The notes: generated by a model not told the origin, from the sequence alone. 64,000 nt of DNA from CAVTLG01 sp963802635 (GCA_963802635.1 CAWDJJ010000003.1:1162610-1226609); one strand, 5' to 3'; positions 8,866-18,215 are shown, counted from the first letter of the stretch. Numbers and translations are program-made.

Positions 8866-8952
8866 TAACACCCATAGGCATTCAGAAACGCAACTCTCGT
8901 TGCTAGAAATATGCTACCGCATATTTCTCATCTGAATGCAAGGCAATATAAC
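8866..8952. repeat. Family 1 hairpin element, copy b
   Basis: The clearest single copy, 87 bp, beginning TAACACCCATAGGCATTCAG and ending TCTGAATGCAAGGCAATATAAC. The outer arms GCATTCAG and CTGAATGC pair. Inside are the link CAGAAACG, hairpin CAAC-TCTC-GTTG, hairpin AGAAATATGC/GCATATTTCT and the closing CATCTG, a three-way-junction layout. It starts two bases after the stop codon of the gene at 8190. The rest of the gap to 9290 holds no gene I can support. Confidence 0.88.
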
Positions 8953-9290
8953 GCCGCTTGCTCTTGTGTCAGGAGACGGAGCTGTCCGCAGTTCCGTCTC
9001 CACGCACAACACGATGGCAAAGAATCAGCAGCAGATTATCAGTACAGGCGTTGACTAAAACATGTGCTTGCCTGACACCGCCAGACCTCCATGCAATCTC
9101 CCCATAACCACATTGATGAAGTTGTCTTTATTTTTGTTTTTTCAAATTGGTATCGCAACCCTTCATTGCTTATCAGAATTGTGATTTGAACTCCGTGGAT
9201 ATATGAAATAGAGAACAGCTTTGTATGATATGATAATAAGCTGAAACGGTTCTTGCGTTCAATGAACATGACAGACTGGCAGGAGAAAAC

Positions 9291-10469
9291 ATGATCGATA
9301 ATTTGAAAGCAGAGATCGATGAGCTTGTACCTGATCTGATTGCCACACGCCGCGACTTACATGAACACCCAGAATTGGCCTTCGAGGAGGTGCGTACATC
9401 TACAATTATAGCTCAACGTTTGCATGCTCTTGGGCTAGACGTGCAAACAGGCGTGGCAAAAACAGGCGTCGTTGGCACCTTGCATGGTAAAGAGGGCGAG
9501 GCAAAAACGCTGGCGATTCGCGCGGATATGGATGCATTGCCGATAGAAGAGCTAAATGAGGTAGAGTATCACTCACAGATTGCAGGCAAGATGCATGCCT
9601 GCGGACATGATGGGCATGTATCTATCGCTCTGGCCGTGGCCGATATTTTGAGCAAACGCCGCGACGAGTTCAAGGGTACGGTCAAGTTCCTCTTCCAGCC
9701 TGCTGAAGAACTCGTCGGTGGAGCGCATATCATGGTACAGGAAGGGGCTATGCAGGATGTCGATGGCGTGATTGGTCTGCACCTTATCAGCGATTTCCCC
9801 CTGGGACGCGTTGGGGTACGCTCTGGGACCATCTTTGCCAGCGCAGATAAGCTCTCTATCACAGTGAGAGGTAAGGGCGGACACGCAGCAACACCCCACT
9901 TCTCCGTTGACCCAATCGTCATCGCAGCCCATATTGTTGTCGCACTCCAAACGTTGATTAGTCGCGAGACTTCACCATTCGATCCAGCAGTGATTACAGT
10001 TGGTCAAATCCAGGCTGGCTCGGCCTTCAATATCATTCCAGAAACGGCACACATCCTGGGTACCATGCGCGCATTTACAGCGGAACACCGCACCTATCTG
10101 AAGCGACGAATACAAGAGCTAGGCAGTGGCATCGCCATAGCCATGGGTGGCTCTTGTGAGGTAGAGGTATCCGACGGATGTCCGCCCTGCGTGAACGATG
10201 AGAGCATGGCGGAACTGGTACGCCGCGCGGCCATAGCCACGGTTGGCGCACAGGATGTCGATGAAAGCGAGGCCGTGATGTCGACAGGCAGCGATGATAT
10301 GAGCTGTTTCCTGCAGTCCGCACCTGGCTGCTACTTCATAGTGGGATCGCGCAACGAAGCAAAAGGTACACATTATCCACACCATCACCCACGCTTCAAC
10401 ATCGACGAGGATACGCTACCTATTGGGATTGAGGTGCTGACACGCGCCGCCCTGGATTTCTTGCGCTAA
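9291..10469 (+). CDS. M20-family metallo-amidohydrolase
   Basis: A 392-residue amidohydrolase of the M20D peptidase group (hippurate hydrolase / N-acyl-amino-acid deacylase type). It hydrolyses N-acyl amino acids or related amides with a metal pair. Visible motifs are AIRADMDALPIEE, MHACGHDGHV, FLFQPAEELVGGAHIM with the catalytic Glu-Glu, and a C-terminal STGSDDMSCFLQ. The small dimerisation domain (about 180-295) includes RGKGGHAATPH. The length is typical. The ATG is preceded by AGGAG. The exact substrate cannot be told from sequence. Confidence 0.92.
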   Translation: MIDNLKAEIDELVPDLIATRRDLHEHPELAFEEVRTSTIIAQRLHALGLDVQTGVAKTGVVGTLHGKEGEAKTLAIRADMDALPIEELNEVEYHSQIAGKMHACGHDGHVSIALAVADILSKRRDEFKGTVKFLFQPAEELVGGAHIMVQEGAMQDVDGVIGLHLISDFPLGRVGVRSGTIFASADKLSITVRGKGGHAATPHFSVDPIVIAAHIVVALQTLISRETSPFDPAVITVGQIQAGSAFNIIPETAHILGTMRAFTAEHRTYLKRRIQELGSGIAIAMGGSCEVEVSDGCPPCVNDESMAELVRRAAIATVGAQDVDESEAVMSTGSDDMSCFLQSAPGCYFIVGSRNEAKGTHYPHHHPRFNIDEDTLPIGIEVLTRAALDFLR

Positions 10470-10626
10470 GCCAGTATCGTGCTTCGCATTGCCAGGTAAA
10501 ACTTTATTATATAGCCAATGCCCCTGTACAGAATGAGGCTGCACATAGTACTATATGTATGATAGCCAGCTTTACACTGTGACACAATGCTTTTTCACTC
10601 CTTCGTTTACAGAGGACAGGGCCAGG

Positions 10627-11952
10627 ATGCCATTACAGAGAGATAAAGACTCGCAACCTGATACATTGAATCTCTGGACGAACTTCGCGCAACAGCCCCA
10701 AGGATCAGCCGAAGTAGCAGAACAGGGATATACGCACTTATTTCAGAGCAAGCGTCGCCTCTCCGACGCTGCTATGTTGTCATTGCTACGCGACTGGCTG
10801 CTCCAGGACTATGTTGCAGCCTACGCTCGCTCGCTCGGCGCAACCCGTATTTTCCGCCGCTGCTACTGGGTCGACGCACTTGGTACCACCTCCCGAACAA
10901 CAGCGAACAGTATAGAGCAAGCAAGTACACAACCAATAGCAGGCAGTAAAGGGCGCAAAAAAAACGCGCTTATACCTGCAGCTCTGGCACCACTTGTGTC
11001 GCTCTCACAGGAACTTGCGCAGGAGAGCAAGCCGATCACGCTCTTTGGCCTGCTGCTCGAAGCAGGCAGTAGCAAGCGCAAAGAAATTCGTGTCGCTCAG
11101 AATGGCTCTTCAGCTATCATGCATACAGTCTCTATACCAAGAGAGAGCGGCATAATAGCCGCAAGCTGGCTGGAAGCAGCGCCAACCTTGCTCAAAGCAA
11201 TCGAGCAGACACCAGCCATCTTTTTGCTCAACCCCCTGGGATCAACCCTATACAACCAGGACGACCTGGCACCGCTCTATCAGCGAGCAGTACCAACAGA
11301 ATTGTGTCTACTTGTTCCCCACAAGCAGATAGAGATGCACTTGCGCGCAGCTCAACATACAGCAGAGCAACCGTTGACAGCATTATTGCGCTCCGACCGC
11401 TGGAAAACATTACCGCGCGGGGAGGAACAGCACACCCAGATGATTACAGGCTTCATCGACCTCCTCGTAGCCGCCATGCAACGCCATTTCCAGTTACCTA
11501 TACAGTCCATCACATTTCCGGTTCCAGCAGGTCCTGCCCACCTGGCAGCGGCACCATTTACGCTGCTCTTCGCCACGCGACGACAGGATAGCCTGGTCAG
11601 TATGAACGACGCCATCTGCATCTACCGCCGTCGCAGTGAGGAGCAGAGTTATCGCGGGATACTGAGCGAAGAGTGGTTTGTAGCCCAACAACACGAACGT
11701 TTAGAGCAAGCATTGCAACAGCTCGCTCAACGCATACGACAACAAGGAGTAGCACAACGCGCACGACGCTGGCCTGACTTGCGCCAGCAACTGCTGCTCA
11801 GCAACTTCGGCTATTTCACTCAATATGAGTACGATGCACTCATGCAGCAACTATTAGCCAGTAAGGAGGTAGATTGTACATGGAGGCAACCAGGCACCAC
11901 AACTCAAACAGAACGCGTACCAGGCAACGAAGATACGCTTGTCTGGAGATAA
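10627..11952 (+). CDS. Divergent TcmP-like (three-Cys-motif partner) protein
   Basis: A 441-residue protein with weak but consistent resemblance to TcmP. An N-terminal KRRLSDAAMLSLLRDWLLQDYVAAYARS is followed by FRRCYWVDALG, in the position of the family's DafAG segment. Further on are TPAIFLLNPLGSTLY (like the FLDPFG segment) and LLFATRRQDSLVSMNDAI near the C-terminus. A last helical part (GYFTQYEYDALMQQLLAS) looks like a winged helix. TcmP proteins are Rossmann-like and usually sit beside a three-Cys phage protein; none is here. Function is unknown. The ATG at 10627 is chosen over an upstream ATG at 10555 because a purine-rich AGGACAGG precedes it and family similarity starts after it. Confidence 0.5.
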   Translation: MPLQRDKDSQPDTLNLWTNFAQQPQGSAEVAEQGYTHLFQSKRRLSDAAMLSLLRDWLLQDYVAAYARSLGATRIFRRCYWVDALGTTSRTTANSIEQASTQPIAGSKGRKKNALIPAALAPLVSLSQELAQESKPITLFGLLLEAGSSKRKEIRVAQNGSSAIMHTVSIPRESGIIAASWLEAAPTLLKAIEQTPAIFLLNPLGSTLYNQDDLAPLYQRAVPTELCLLVPHKQIEMHLRAAQHTAEQPLTALLRSDRWKTLPRGEEQHTQMITGFIDLLVAAMQRHFQLPIQSITFPVPAGPAHLAAAPFTLLFATRRQDSLVSMNDAICIYRRRSEEQSYRGILSEEWFVAQQHERLEQALQQLAQRIRQQGVAQRARRWPDLRQQLLLSNFGYFTQYEYDALMQQLLASKEVDCTWRQPGTTTQTERVPGNEDTLVWR

Positions 11953-11954
11953 AG

Positions 11955-12021
11955 GTAGGAGGTATTACTAGGGGGAAATGTCAGGCATGGGGAGTCCTGA
12001 CAATTTAGTAATACCTCCTAC
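11955..12021. repeat. Nested perfect hairpin (16-bp outer stem)
   Basis: GTAGGAGGTATTACTA (11955-11970) is exactly inverted at 12006-12021. Inside is a second stem TGTCAGG (11979-11985) / CCTGACA (11996-12002). It starts 3 bp after a stop codon but has no T-run, so it is a weak fit to an intrinsic terminator and may be a small mobile palindrome. The remaining gap to 12381 contains TATAAT at 12323-12328 without a clear -35. Confidence 0.7.
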
Positions 12022-12381
12022 AGCATAGTGTACACTAAAATGCTTCTATTTGGTGACTATTTTTCTTTAAAAAGTGCGCGCTAAAAAGCTCCATTTGAAA
12101 AATCGGAGCTAGAAAAGCTCTAGTCAGGAGTAATAGTATGGATTGATACGATCTTTCCTACAAAGTGCAGATTCTCATATATTTTTTGATGAAATACTAG
12201 AGACATTGTTGCAAATTCCACTATCTGCGACAACTTTTGCAAATGTTGCACTCGCCTTTAGCAACGCTTACATAGCGCAGGGAAAATTAACTCGCATATT
12301 TCTAAAAAATTGAACTATGGGTTATAATGGACAGAAAATAGCAAGCGAATGTAAACGCTTACCTCAAGAAGAGGGTCTACT

Positions 12382-14352
12382 ATGCCACGCAAAAACAAAA
12401 ATAACAACTCATTTGACAACCAGTACAATAATAATGAGCAGTTCGACGCTACAGAACGTCAGGAATCTCTGCGGCGACCATCGCCAGAGGCCGATGATGA
12501 ACTGCTCAACCCTGAACTGGCCGAAAAAACCGCCATTACACCGTTACTAGAACATGGGGAAAAATACCATGAGGCGGGGAAGCGAGATGTTGAACTGTAC
12601 ATCCGCACATACAACACCTTATTACGTAGTTCTGGCGAAGTGAGCCTGAAGGCGCTGGTACAAGCGCATTACAATATCGATTCCAGCCTGCATCCTGACG
12701 CACGCAAAAGTTATCCCGACATGTCTGCGTTTATCTACAGCGTGCTGAGGTTGCCTGCTGCTGCCATCCACTGTAATCTGGTCTTGCTGGGCCAGTCAGA
12801 AGAAGTTTTTCTCTCTAATGGCTTCCATGTTGGTAGCTGGGAGAGCGTCACAGCCTCTGCTCGTCGCCGCAAATGGTTCTATGATAGCAAAGAAACACTG
12901 GCTGTTTATGTCGCCAGTGTGAGCGATATCGACGATATAGTACCCATTCTGGTAGCCTTCCAGATCGAATGGAACAAGATATATTACCTGCTCAAGCAGG
13001 ACCCAACCACAATGCAGTTATTAGAGACCCCCATGGATCGCACCTCACCAGTCTTTGCCGAGATCAGCAAGGTCTTGCGCCATCGCCTGCGTATCGCGCC
13101 TGACGACTGGCAGCGCCTGGAGGTTATCTGGGGTGATAAGCTGTGGTCAAAACTCCATGAGATCGGGATGAGCCGTAAAAGCTTTAATATGCGTATGCTG
13201 GGTGGATCGCATATGGGTTACGTCAAGGCGACTCACAAGTGGTGGACACCAGTCAAAAATCTACTCGACGAGCTTAACCTGAGTGACCGTCCGACCTACT
13301 TTGTTTCCAGCAACACACATAGCCTGGTCAACTTGCTCTCGGGTTTCGTGCTCAACCACGAGCAAGAGCTTATAAAATTCGCGCAGAGCAGTGCTGATCC
13401 CTACCTGGCAGCCGAATATCATAAATTGCGCGAGGGTCAGGTACCGGGCAACTGGCAGAACTTCCTCTACTTTGTAGCTCGCGAGTGGATACGTACACCA
13501 GAAGGCAAGGAGGCAAGCCGCAACCGTTTACAGGAGTCTCAACGACGTGGTATCTGGCATACTGGAGCACGACACGGCCTGGAAATCGACGCGCAGATCT
13601 GTGAACTGGCGAAACTCTGTCCAACCGAGATTGATCCGCGCTGTCGTATGTCACACCTGGACCAGTTATCCAGGGGCAACGCAATTATCCTGAATATCGA
13701 TTATCCGCTGGGTATGGCCGCATATCACATGATGCGCGAAATCATGGAAAATCTCGCGCAGATTCGTGGTATCTACATCCTGGGCAAGGCAGCCACGCTC
13801 AATGGCAGCATCGGTGACGTCATGATCTCTAATGTCGTGATGGACGAACATAGTCAGAATGCCTTCTGGCTAGATAATGCTTTTCATGTACATGATGTAC
13901 AACCATACTTAATCTATGGATCGGTACTGGATAACCAGAAAGCGGTCTCATCCCAGGGCACCTACCTGCAGAATCGCCAGTACCTGGACTTCTACTACCA
14001 GGCCAACTATACCGTCGTCGAGATGGAAAGCGGGCCTTATCTCAACGCCGTCTACGAGGACCAGTATCTGACACGCTACCCCGAGGATGAAAATATCAAC
14101 TTCGCGCGCCTACCTTACGAGCTGGGCATCTTACATTATGCATCGGATACACCTTATACACGTGGCAAGAATCTGGGAGCTGGCAGCCTCTCATACTTCG
14201 GTATGGACTCAACCTATGCCAGCACGGTAGCTATCGTACGCCGTATCTTCGAGCATGAAATCGCTTATATGAGCAATAGCCAGACGCAGCCACTGGTAGA
14301 GCAGAAGGCCGAAATAGATAGAGAAACACCGGAAACAAGCATAGCACAGTGA
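12382..14352 (+). CDS. Large cytoplasmic protein with nucleoside-phosphorylase-like C-terminus
   Basis: A 656-residue soluble protein I recognise only as similar to an uncharacterised family (possibly DUF6909). The N-terminus is low-complexity and Asn-rich (1-60). Residues about 60-400 are helical, with conserved-looking HKWWTPVKNLLDEL and a THSLVNLLSG segment. The C-terminal part (about 435-625) has GIYILGKAATLNGSIGDVMISNVV and VVEMESGPYLNAVYE. These resemble the phosphate/ribose-binding glycine turn and the base-binding VEMES segment of MTA/SAH nucleosidases and PNP enzymes. A purine-nucleoside-type activity is inferred only. The ATG follows AGAAGAGGG. It appears monocistronic. Confidence 0.6.
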   Translation: MPRKNKNNNSFDNQYNNNEQFDATERQESLRRPSPEADDELLNPELAEKTAITPLLEHGEKYHEAGKRDVELYIRTYNTLLRSSGEVSLKALVQAHYNIDSSLHPDARKSYPDMSAFIYSVLRLPAAAIHCNLVLLGQSEEVFLSNGFHVGSWESVTASARRRKWFYDSKETLAVYVASVSDIDDIVPILVAFQIEWNKIYYLLKQDPTTMQLLETPMDRTSPVFAEISKVLRHRLRIAPDDWQRLEVIWGDKLWSKLHEIGMSRKSFNMRMLGGSHMGYVKATHKWWTPVKNLLDELNLSDRPTYFVSSNTHSLVNLLSGFVLNHEQELIKFAQSSADPYLAAEYHKLREGQVPGNWQNFLYFVAREWIRTPEGKEASRNRLQESQRRGIWHTGARHGLEIDAQICELAKLCPTEIDPRCRMSHLDQLSRGNAIILNIDYPLGMAAYHMMREIMENLAQIRGIYILGKAATLNGSIGDVMISNVVMDEHSQNAFWLDNAFHVHDVQPYLIYGSVLDNQKAVSSQGTYLQNRQYLDFYYQANYTVVEMESGPYLNAVYEDQYLTRYPEDENINFARLPYELGILHYASDTPYTRGKNLGAGSLSYFGMDSTYASTVAIVRRIFEHEIAYMSNSQTQPLVEQKAEIDRETPETSIAQ

Positions 14353-14377
14353 AAATATTGATGCATGGCCTGGCTAC

Positions 14378-14530
14378 TAACACCCATAGGCATTCAGAAA
14401 CGCAACTCTCGTTCCTCTTAGGCTGTCAGAAACGAAGCTGACGCTTCTAGCCTTCGGCTCATCTGACAGAGGAGAAGTTGCTAGAAATATGCAGCAGCAT
14501 ATTTCTCATCTGAATGCAAGGCAATATAAC
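14378..14530. repeat. Family 1 hairpin element with nested second unit (copy c)
   Basis: The outer element is nearly identical to 8866-8952. After CAACTCTCGTT it is interrupted by a further unit (about 14414-14475) of the same plan: CTGTCAGAAACG, hairpin GAAGC-TGAC-GCTTC, hairpin AGCC-TTC-GGCT, then CATCTGACAG. The interrupted hairpin resumes at GTTGCTAGAAATATGC. One element has thus been inserted into another, or a stem has been extended by a second three-way junction. Confidence 0.85.
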
Positions 14531-14599
14531 ACCAGGTACATGCTACCTGCTGAATAGTATTACTCCACCACAGTAGAGAATTTTTGAGTACTAACAACG

Positions 14600-15028
14600 T
14601 CAGCGTTGTATAATTTGAGAACATGCTCGAACATTCAGCAAGCGAAACACATCCTGTCGTATCTGCGGCAGCTCTGCGATAGCTGTATCAGCATCGATTA
14701 CCTCTGCCTTTACAATATCATACGCATTTCCATGCCAGCGTAGGGTACATTGACCAGCGGCGAGAATGTTACGGCACCAGTCAACATCGGTGCCATAGGG
14801 TAGCGCGACAATGAAACCACCGGAAACCGGCTGGGCCGTAATGGGTGTCGCGTAGGTGTTCCCTGATTTGCGCCCTGTATGGTAAACAACAGCCTGTGGA
14901 AAGTAACGACTCCCGGCAAACTTCAGCATCAACGGATTTACATAACGCTTATTGATCTCACGCTGGTTGTAGGGAATCCGCTTGCTCCTGACCAGGACGA
15001 CAAAGGTGATCAGCGCCGCAAGCAACAA
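14600..15028 (-). CDS. Deazaflavin-dependent nitroreductase-family protein
   Basis: A 142-residue protein of the split-barrel DUF385 / F420-dependent nitroreductase (Ddn) family. It shows YHTGRKSGNTYATPI, GGFIVALPYGTDVDWCRNILAAGQCTLRWHG and the closing NVRACSQII segment. An N-terminal hydrophobic helix (LLAALITFVVLV) precedes the domain. The only in-frame start options are TTG codons at 15028 or 15025. A different frame upstream opens with ATG at about 15102 (MSSRNTTAQEQVRRSS) and stops exactly where this frame takes over, so a +1 frameshift near 15055 may have separated the true start. Cofactor use is inferred from family. Confidence 0.8.
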   Translation of the reverse strand: MLLAALITFVVLVRSKRIPYNQREINKRYVNPLMLKFAGSRYFPQAVVYHTGRKSGNTYATPITAQPVSGGFIVALPYGTDVDWCRNILAAGQCTLRWHGNAYDIVKAEVIDADTAIAELPQIRQDVFRLLNVRACSQIIQR

Positions 15029-15405
15029 GATAAGGAGCGGGCCGGGCCAACTAGCTCGAACGGCGTACCTGCTCCTGAGCGGTAGTATTGCGTGAACTCA
15101 TGGTAAATGTCACCAGCTTTCTTGTGAGAATACCTATCCGCAGCGCCAGACGGCTGAGGATATGGGATAACCACTACTCCATACTGTAGTGCATCCATCG
15201 ATTTATTGCAACGTCTCATTATGGGCATTTTACTAGTTGCATACAAGGGCAATCTTATGACATACCACCAAAAAGACGACCACTATAATCTGTCAGCATT
15301 ACGCGAGTAGGAGCATAAAAGGATTATAAGCATAATAAAGTACGTTGACATATGTTTATGGCCATTCATCAGTTTCCCATCAATAGCGTCATTCTATGTC
15401 TCATG

Positions 15406-15434
15406 TTGATTACAGTTGAGACGTATGATATGCT
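15406..15434 (+). promoter_or_regulatory. Candidate promoter for the GAF histidine kinase
   Basis: TTGATT (15406-15411) and TATGCT (15429-15434) are 17 bp apart, about 80 bp before the kinase start at 15513. The rest of the 15029-15512 gap shows no gene or repeat I can support. Confidence 0.35.
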
Positions 15435-15512
15435 AGGGGTATATCAAAGTGGCATGTGCTGTGCCCACTATCAGCTTTTTGCGCTTGTGGCTAGCAAACT
15501 GAGGAGTTGTGG

Positions 15513-18215
15513 ATGTCTACCTCTATTTGGAGAGACTCTGAACCCAACGTTGATGAATATCCGTTGGCTTTGCTTAAATATCTCTTAAAACAGATGATGG
15601 TTCAGTTTGTTGCCCAGGGTGGTTGCATCGCCCTCTATGATGAGAGCCTTGGGCTGATGAAGATCCATGCTCACTTACGCCTGCCCAATGGGAAAACCTC
15701 TCGTTTCGCTGGCATCACAATGAATACAGGCACTGATAATCGAAAAGTATCTGGCCGACGCGCCACAATCAAGCTCTTTCATGATCCATACGTAGATCCA
15801 TACGCAGCCTCACCATCCCCTGAACGCAAGGGAACGTCGCTATCACAGAGCGAGGATTTCGTAGATGTGACACCACAACAAAGCGATCTCTTCCCCGTTG
15901 GCACTACGTACCCCATGAGCCAGGACCTGATCGGTTACACCTGGCATACAAACGAGGCATACGCAATGCGCCATGAGGATTACGTTACACTCTTCCAAAC
16001 AGGCCGCGCGTTTCCCTGGCAGAGCAATATGACACCTCTCTCTTATCTAGCCGTACCTATTCGTGAGGCGTCACCCAACTATAACAGTAACCCCCATGTG
16101 CAACAAACCAACATACTAGGGATTATTGTCCTCTATCAGCTCAACGCGAATAGCAATAGCTTTCAGAAACAGCGTGCCGAAGCTATTGACTATGTAGAAC
16201 ACATCGCCCTCTACTTGCAAAATGATAAGCTACAACGGGCTCAGCGTCGTACAAGCGAGTATTTGCAATTGCTACAGAACATCAGCAATACCTTTCCTAC
16301 CTCTGTCAATTTATCAGATCTAGTGGAAAATGTGCACCGGTTTGCCACACATGTTGTCGATGTCTCCAGTATGTTGCTCACACTTTATGATCGTGACCTG
16401 GACCGGATCTATGACGTATTCGCCCTGCAGAAGGGGGTACGTATTGAGGAACTTGTTGACCAGCCACGCATTATGCGCAAAGAAGAACGACCGATCTGGT
16501 GGAAAACAACGCAGCAAGAGAAGCGCACGCTGCACTTTTCGCCAGCCCAGGATTTGCAAAAGTCCTATGATTACCAGGAGTTGCTCATTGGAGCATGGGG
16601 CGACCAGCTGCCAACAGAGTCATTTCTCTTACTCCCGATGAAAATGTTTAACCGGGTGATCGGCTCCCTCTGTCTCACTAGTATGCGTCCACATGCATAC
16701 CATCCAGAAGAGATACAAGTCCTGGAGACGATGGTACAGATTGTCACAGTAGGCATTGAAAATGCGAAGCTCTATGAGCGGGATAGACGTATTCTTGAGC
16801 GTGACCATCGTCTTTTAAACGAGGCACACCAGCGCGAAGCTCAACTAGCAGCTATCAACAGCGCATTACAGTCTATCAGTTCAGTGCTCAATGTGACAGA
16901 GCTGCTCAATAATCTGGTTAAATCGGTAGCAACGTTAGTGAAGGTCGAGATGTGTGTGTTTTTTCAGCCAAACGCTACACGTGAAGAATTGATTGCGCTC
17001 GCTCTTTATGGCCTATCCAGTGTAAACATGGAGGATGATGGTAGTGGTTTGCCAAGCACACAACCTGCTAAAAAAGGCGAGCACAATCAACTTATCAACA
17101 TGATCCGCCTTCCTTTTCAGAATACATTTTTGGAGCGCAAAATAGACGAGGGCTTCTTCTACTTGGACGCAGCTCAGTTGGAAGAGTTGGCACAAAGATG
17201 CAATGAGGGCGGCGCGATTTTCCTACGTGAAACCAACATCCGTTATATGCTCATGATATCTATGTCTTACCAGAAAGAGTTCATTGGCTTTCTCGCCGTC
17301 CCGATCACTAACGAATATCTTGCTTTACGCCCTCAGGATATTGGTACATTACTCGCCATCTGTGCACAGACAGCCAGTGCGGTTCGCAATGCACAGCTTT
17401 TTGAGCAAAGAACTGAGGCATATGCCGAGTTAGAACGGATGGATAAGCTCAAAGACGAGTTTCTGGTGACAGCCTCACATGAACTACGCACCCCATTGAC
17501 CGCTATCAGCGGTTACACCAGTCAACTCAAACGGCAAGGAGCACGCGCAAATCCGCAACAAATCTTGCGTTTCGCCACTAAGATCTCAGTGGCAGCTCAG
17601 CAGCTCAATAATCTGGTTGCGAATATGACCGAGGCTGCCCAGATGGGTATGGTGGACAAAAAGATGCTGATCGAACCGGTCCACCTACTGCTGGCTACCG
17701 AGATCGCACAAAATATGCTGACACTTAGTAACGAACAACATGTCACGTTAGACATTTCACCTGATCAGTGGATTTATGGTGATGCATCTAGCATACGTCA
17801 GGTTTTGACGAATCTGCTCGAAAACGCGGCAAAATATTCGCTGCCTGAAAGCCCTATCCACGTATCCGCCACTGATATGTTACTCTCAGAGATCGAAGGT
17901 TTATTATCTGAGGATCAGGTTGATCCAACCTTACTACTGGAGCAAGGGGACCATCCCGTGGTGTTGGTGCGCGTCCAGGATAAAGGTGAGGGCATTCAGC
18001 CCGAGGATCAGTTGAAGATCTTTGAGAAGTTTGTACGCGCGCCACGTTCGCTTACGACGCCAGTGCGTGGTACCGGACTGGGCTTATACATTTGTCGTCG
18101 CTTTGTCGAGATCATGGATGGTAAGCTATGGCTGGAGCGCAGCGTTCCCAACGAAGGTTCGACCTTCAGCTTCTATCTTCCCAGGGCAGAAGTCCCGGTT
18201 GAGGCTGGAGCGTAG
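15513..18215 (+). CDS. Multi-GAF sensor histidine kinase
   Basis: A soluble kinase of 900 residues. Three GAF-like sensor modules lie at about 15-235, 250-425 and 445-635, separated by coiled coils. The HisKA segment DEFLVTASHELRTPLTAISGY carries the phospho-His near residue 655. The HATPase domain (about 705-895) has N-box QVLTNLLENAAKYS, G1 VQDKGEGI, F-box IFEKFVRA and G2 RGTGLGLYICRR. All catalytic boxes are intact. With no transmembrane segment it senses a cytoplasmic signal. The ATG at 15513 follows GAGGAG by 6 nt; an in-frame TTG two codons upstream lacks spacing. The receiver gene at 18232 follows by 16 bp and is its likely partner. Confidence 0.93.
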   Translation: MSTSIWRDSEPNVDEYPLALLKYLLKQMMVQFVAQGGCIALYDESLGLMKIHAHLRLPNGKTSRFAGITMNTGTDNRKVSGRRATIKLFHDPYVDPYAASPSPERKGTSLSQSEDFVDVTPQQSDLFPVGTTYPMSQDLIGYTWHTNEAYAMRHEDYVTLFQTGRAFPWQSNMTPLSYLAVPIREASPNYNSNPHVQQTNILGIIVLYQLNANSNSFQKQRAEAIDYVEHIALYLQNDKLQRAQRRTSEYLQLLQNISNTFPTSVNLSDLVENVHRFATHVVDVSSMLLTLYDRDLDRIYDVFALQKGVRIEELVDQPRIMRKEERPIWWKTTQQEKRTLHFSPAQDLQKSYDYQELLIGAWGDQLPTESFLLLPMKMFNRVIGSLCLTSMRPHAYHPEEIQVLETMVQIVTVGIENAKLYERDRRILERDHRLLNEAHQREAQLAAINSALQSISSVLNVTELLNNLVKSVATLVKVEMCVFFQPNATREELIALALYGLSSVNMEDDGSGLPSTQPAKKGEHNQLINMIRLPFQNTFLERKIDEGFFYLDAAQLEELAQRCNEGGAIFLRETNIRYMLMISMSYQKEFIGFLAVPITNEYLALRPQDIGTLLAICAQTASAVRNAQLFEQRTEAYAELERMDKLKDEFLVTASHELRTPLTAISGYTSQLKRQGARANPQQILRFATKISVAAQQLNNLVANMTEAAQMGMVDKKMLIEPVHLLLATEIAQNMLTLSNEQHVTLDISPDQWIYGDASSIRQVLTNLLENAAKYSLPESPIHVSATDMLLSEIEGLLSEDQVDPTLLLEQGDHPVVLVRVQDKGEGIQPEDQLKIFEKFVRAPRSLTTPVRGTGLGLYICRRFVEIMDGKLWLERSVPNEGSTFSFYLPRAEVPVEAGA

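Noticed and set aside
8866..8952. Hammerhead ribozyme in the family 1 repeat (reverse strand CAGATGAG resembles CUGAUGAG)
   Set aside because: The second conserved core CGAAAC is not at the required position after stem II, and the first core has a substitution. The three-way junction is similar only in general shape.
9039..9269. 76-codon minus-strand frame before the M20 gene
   Set aside because: No ribosome site or family resemblance, and it covers the likely M20 promoter region.
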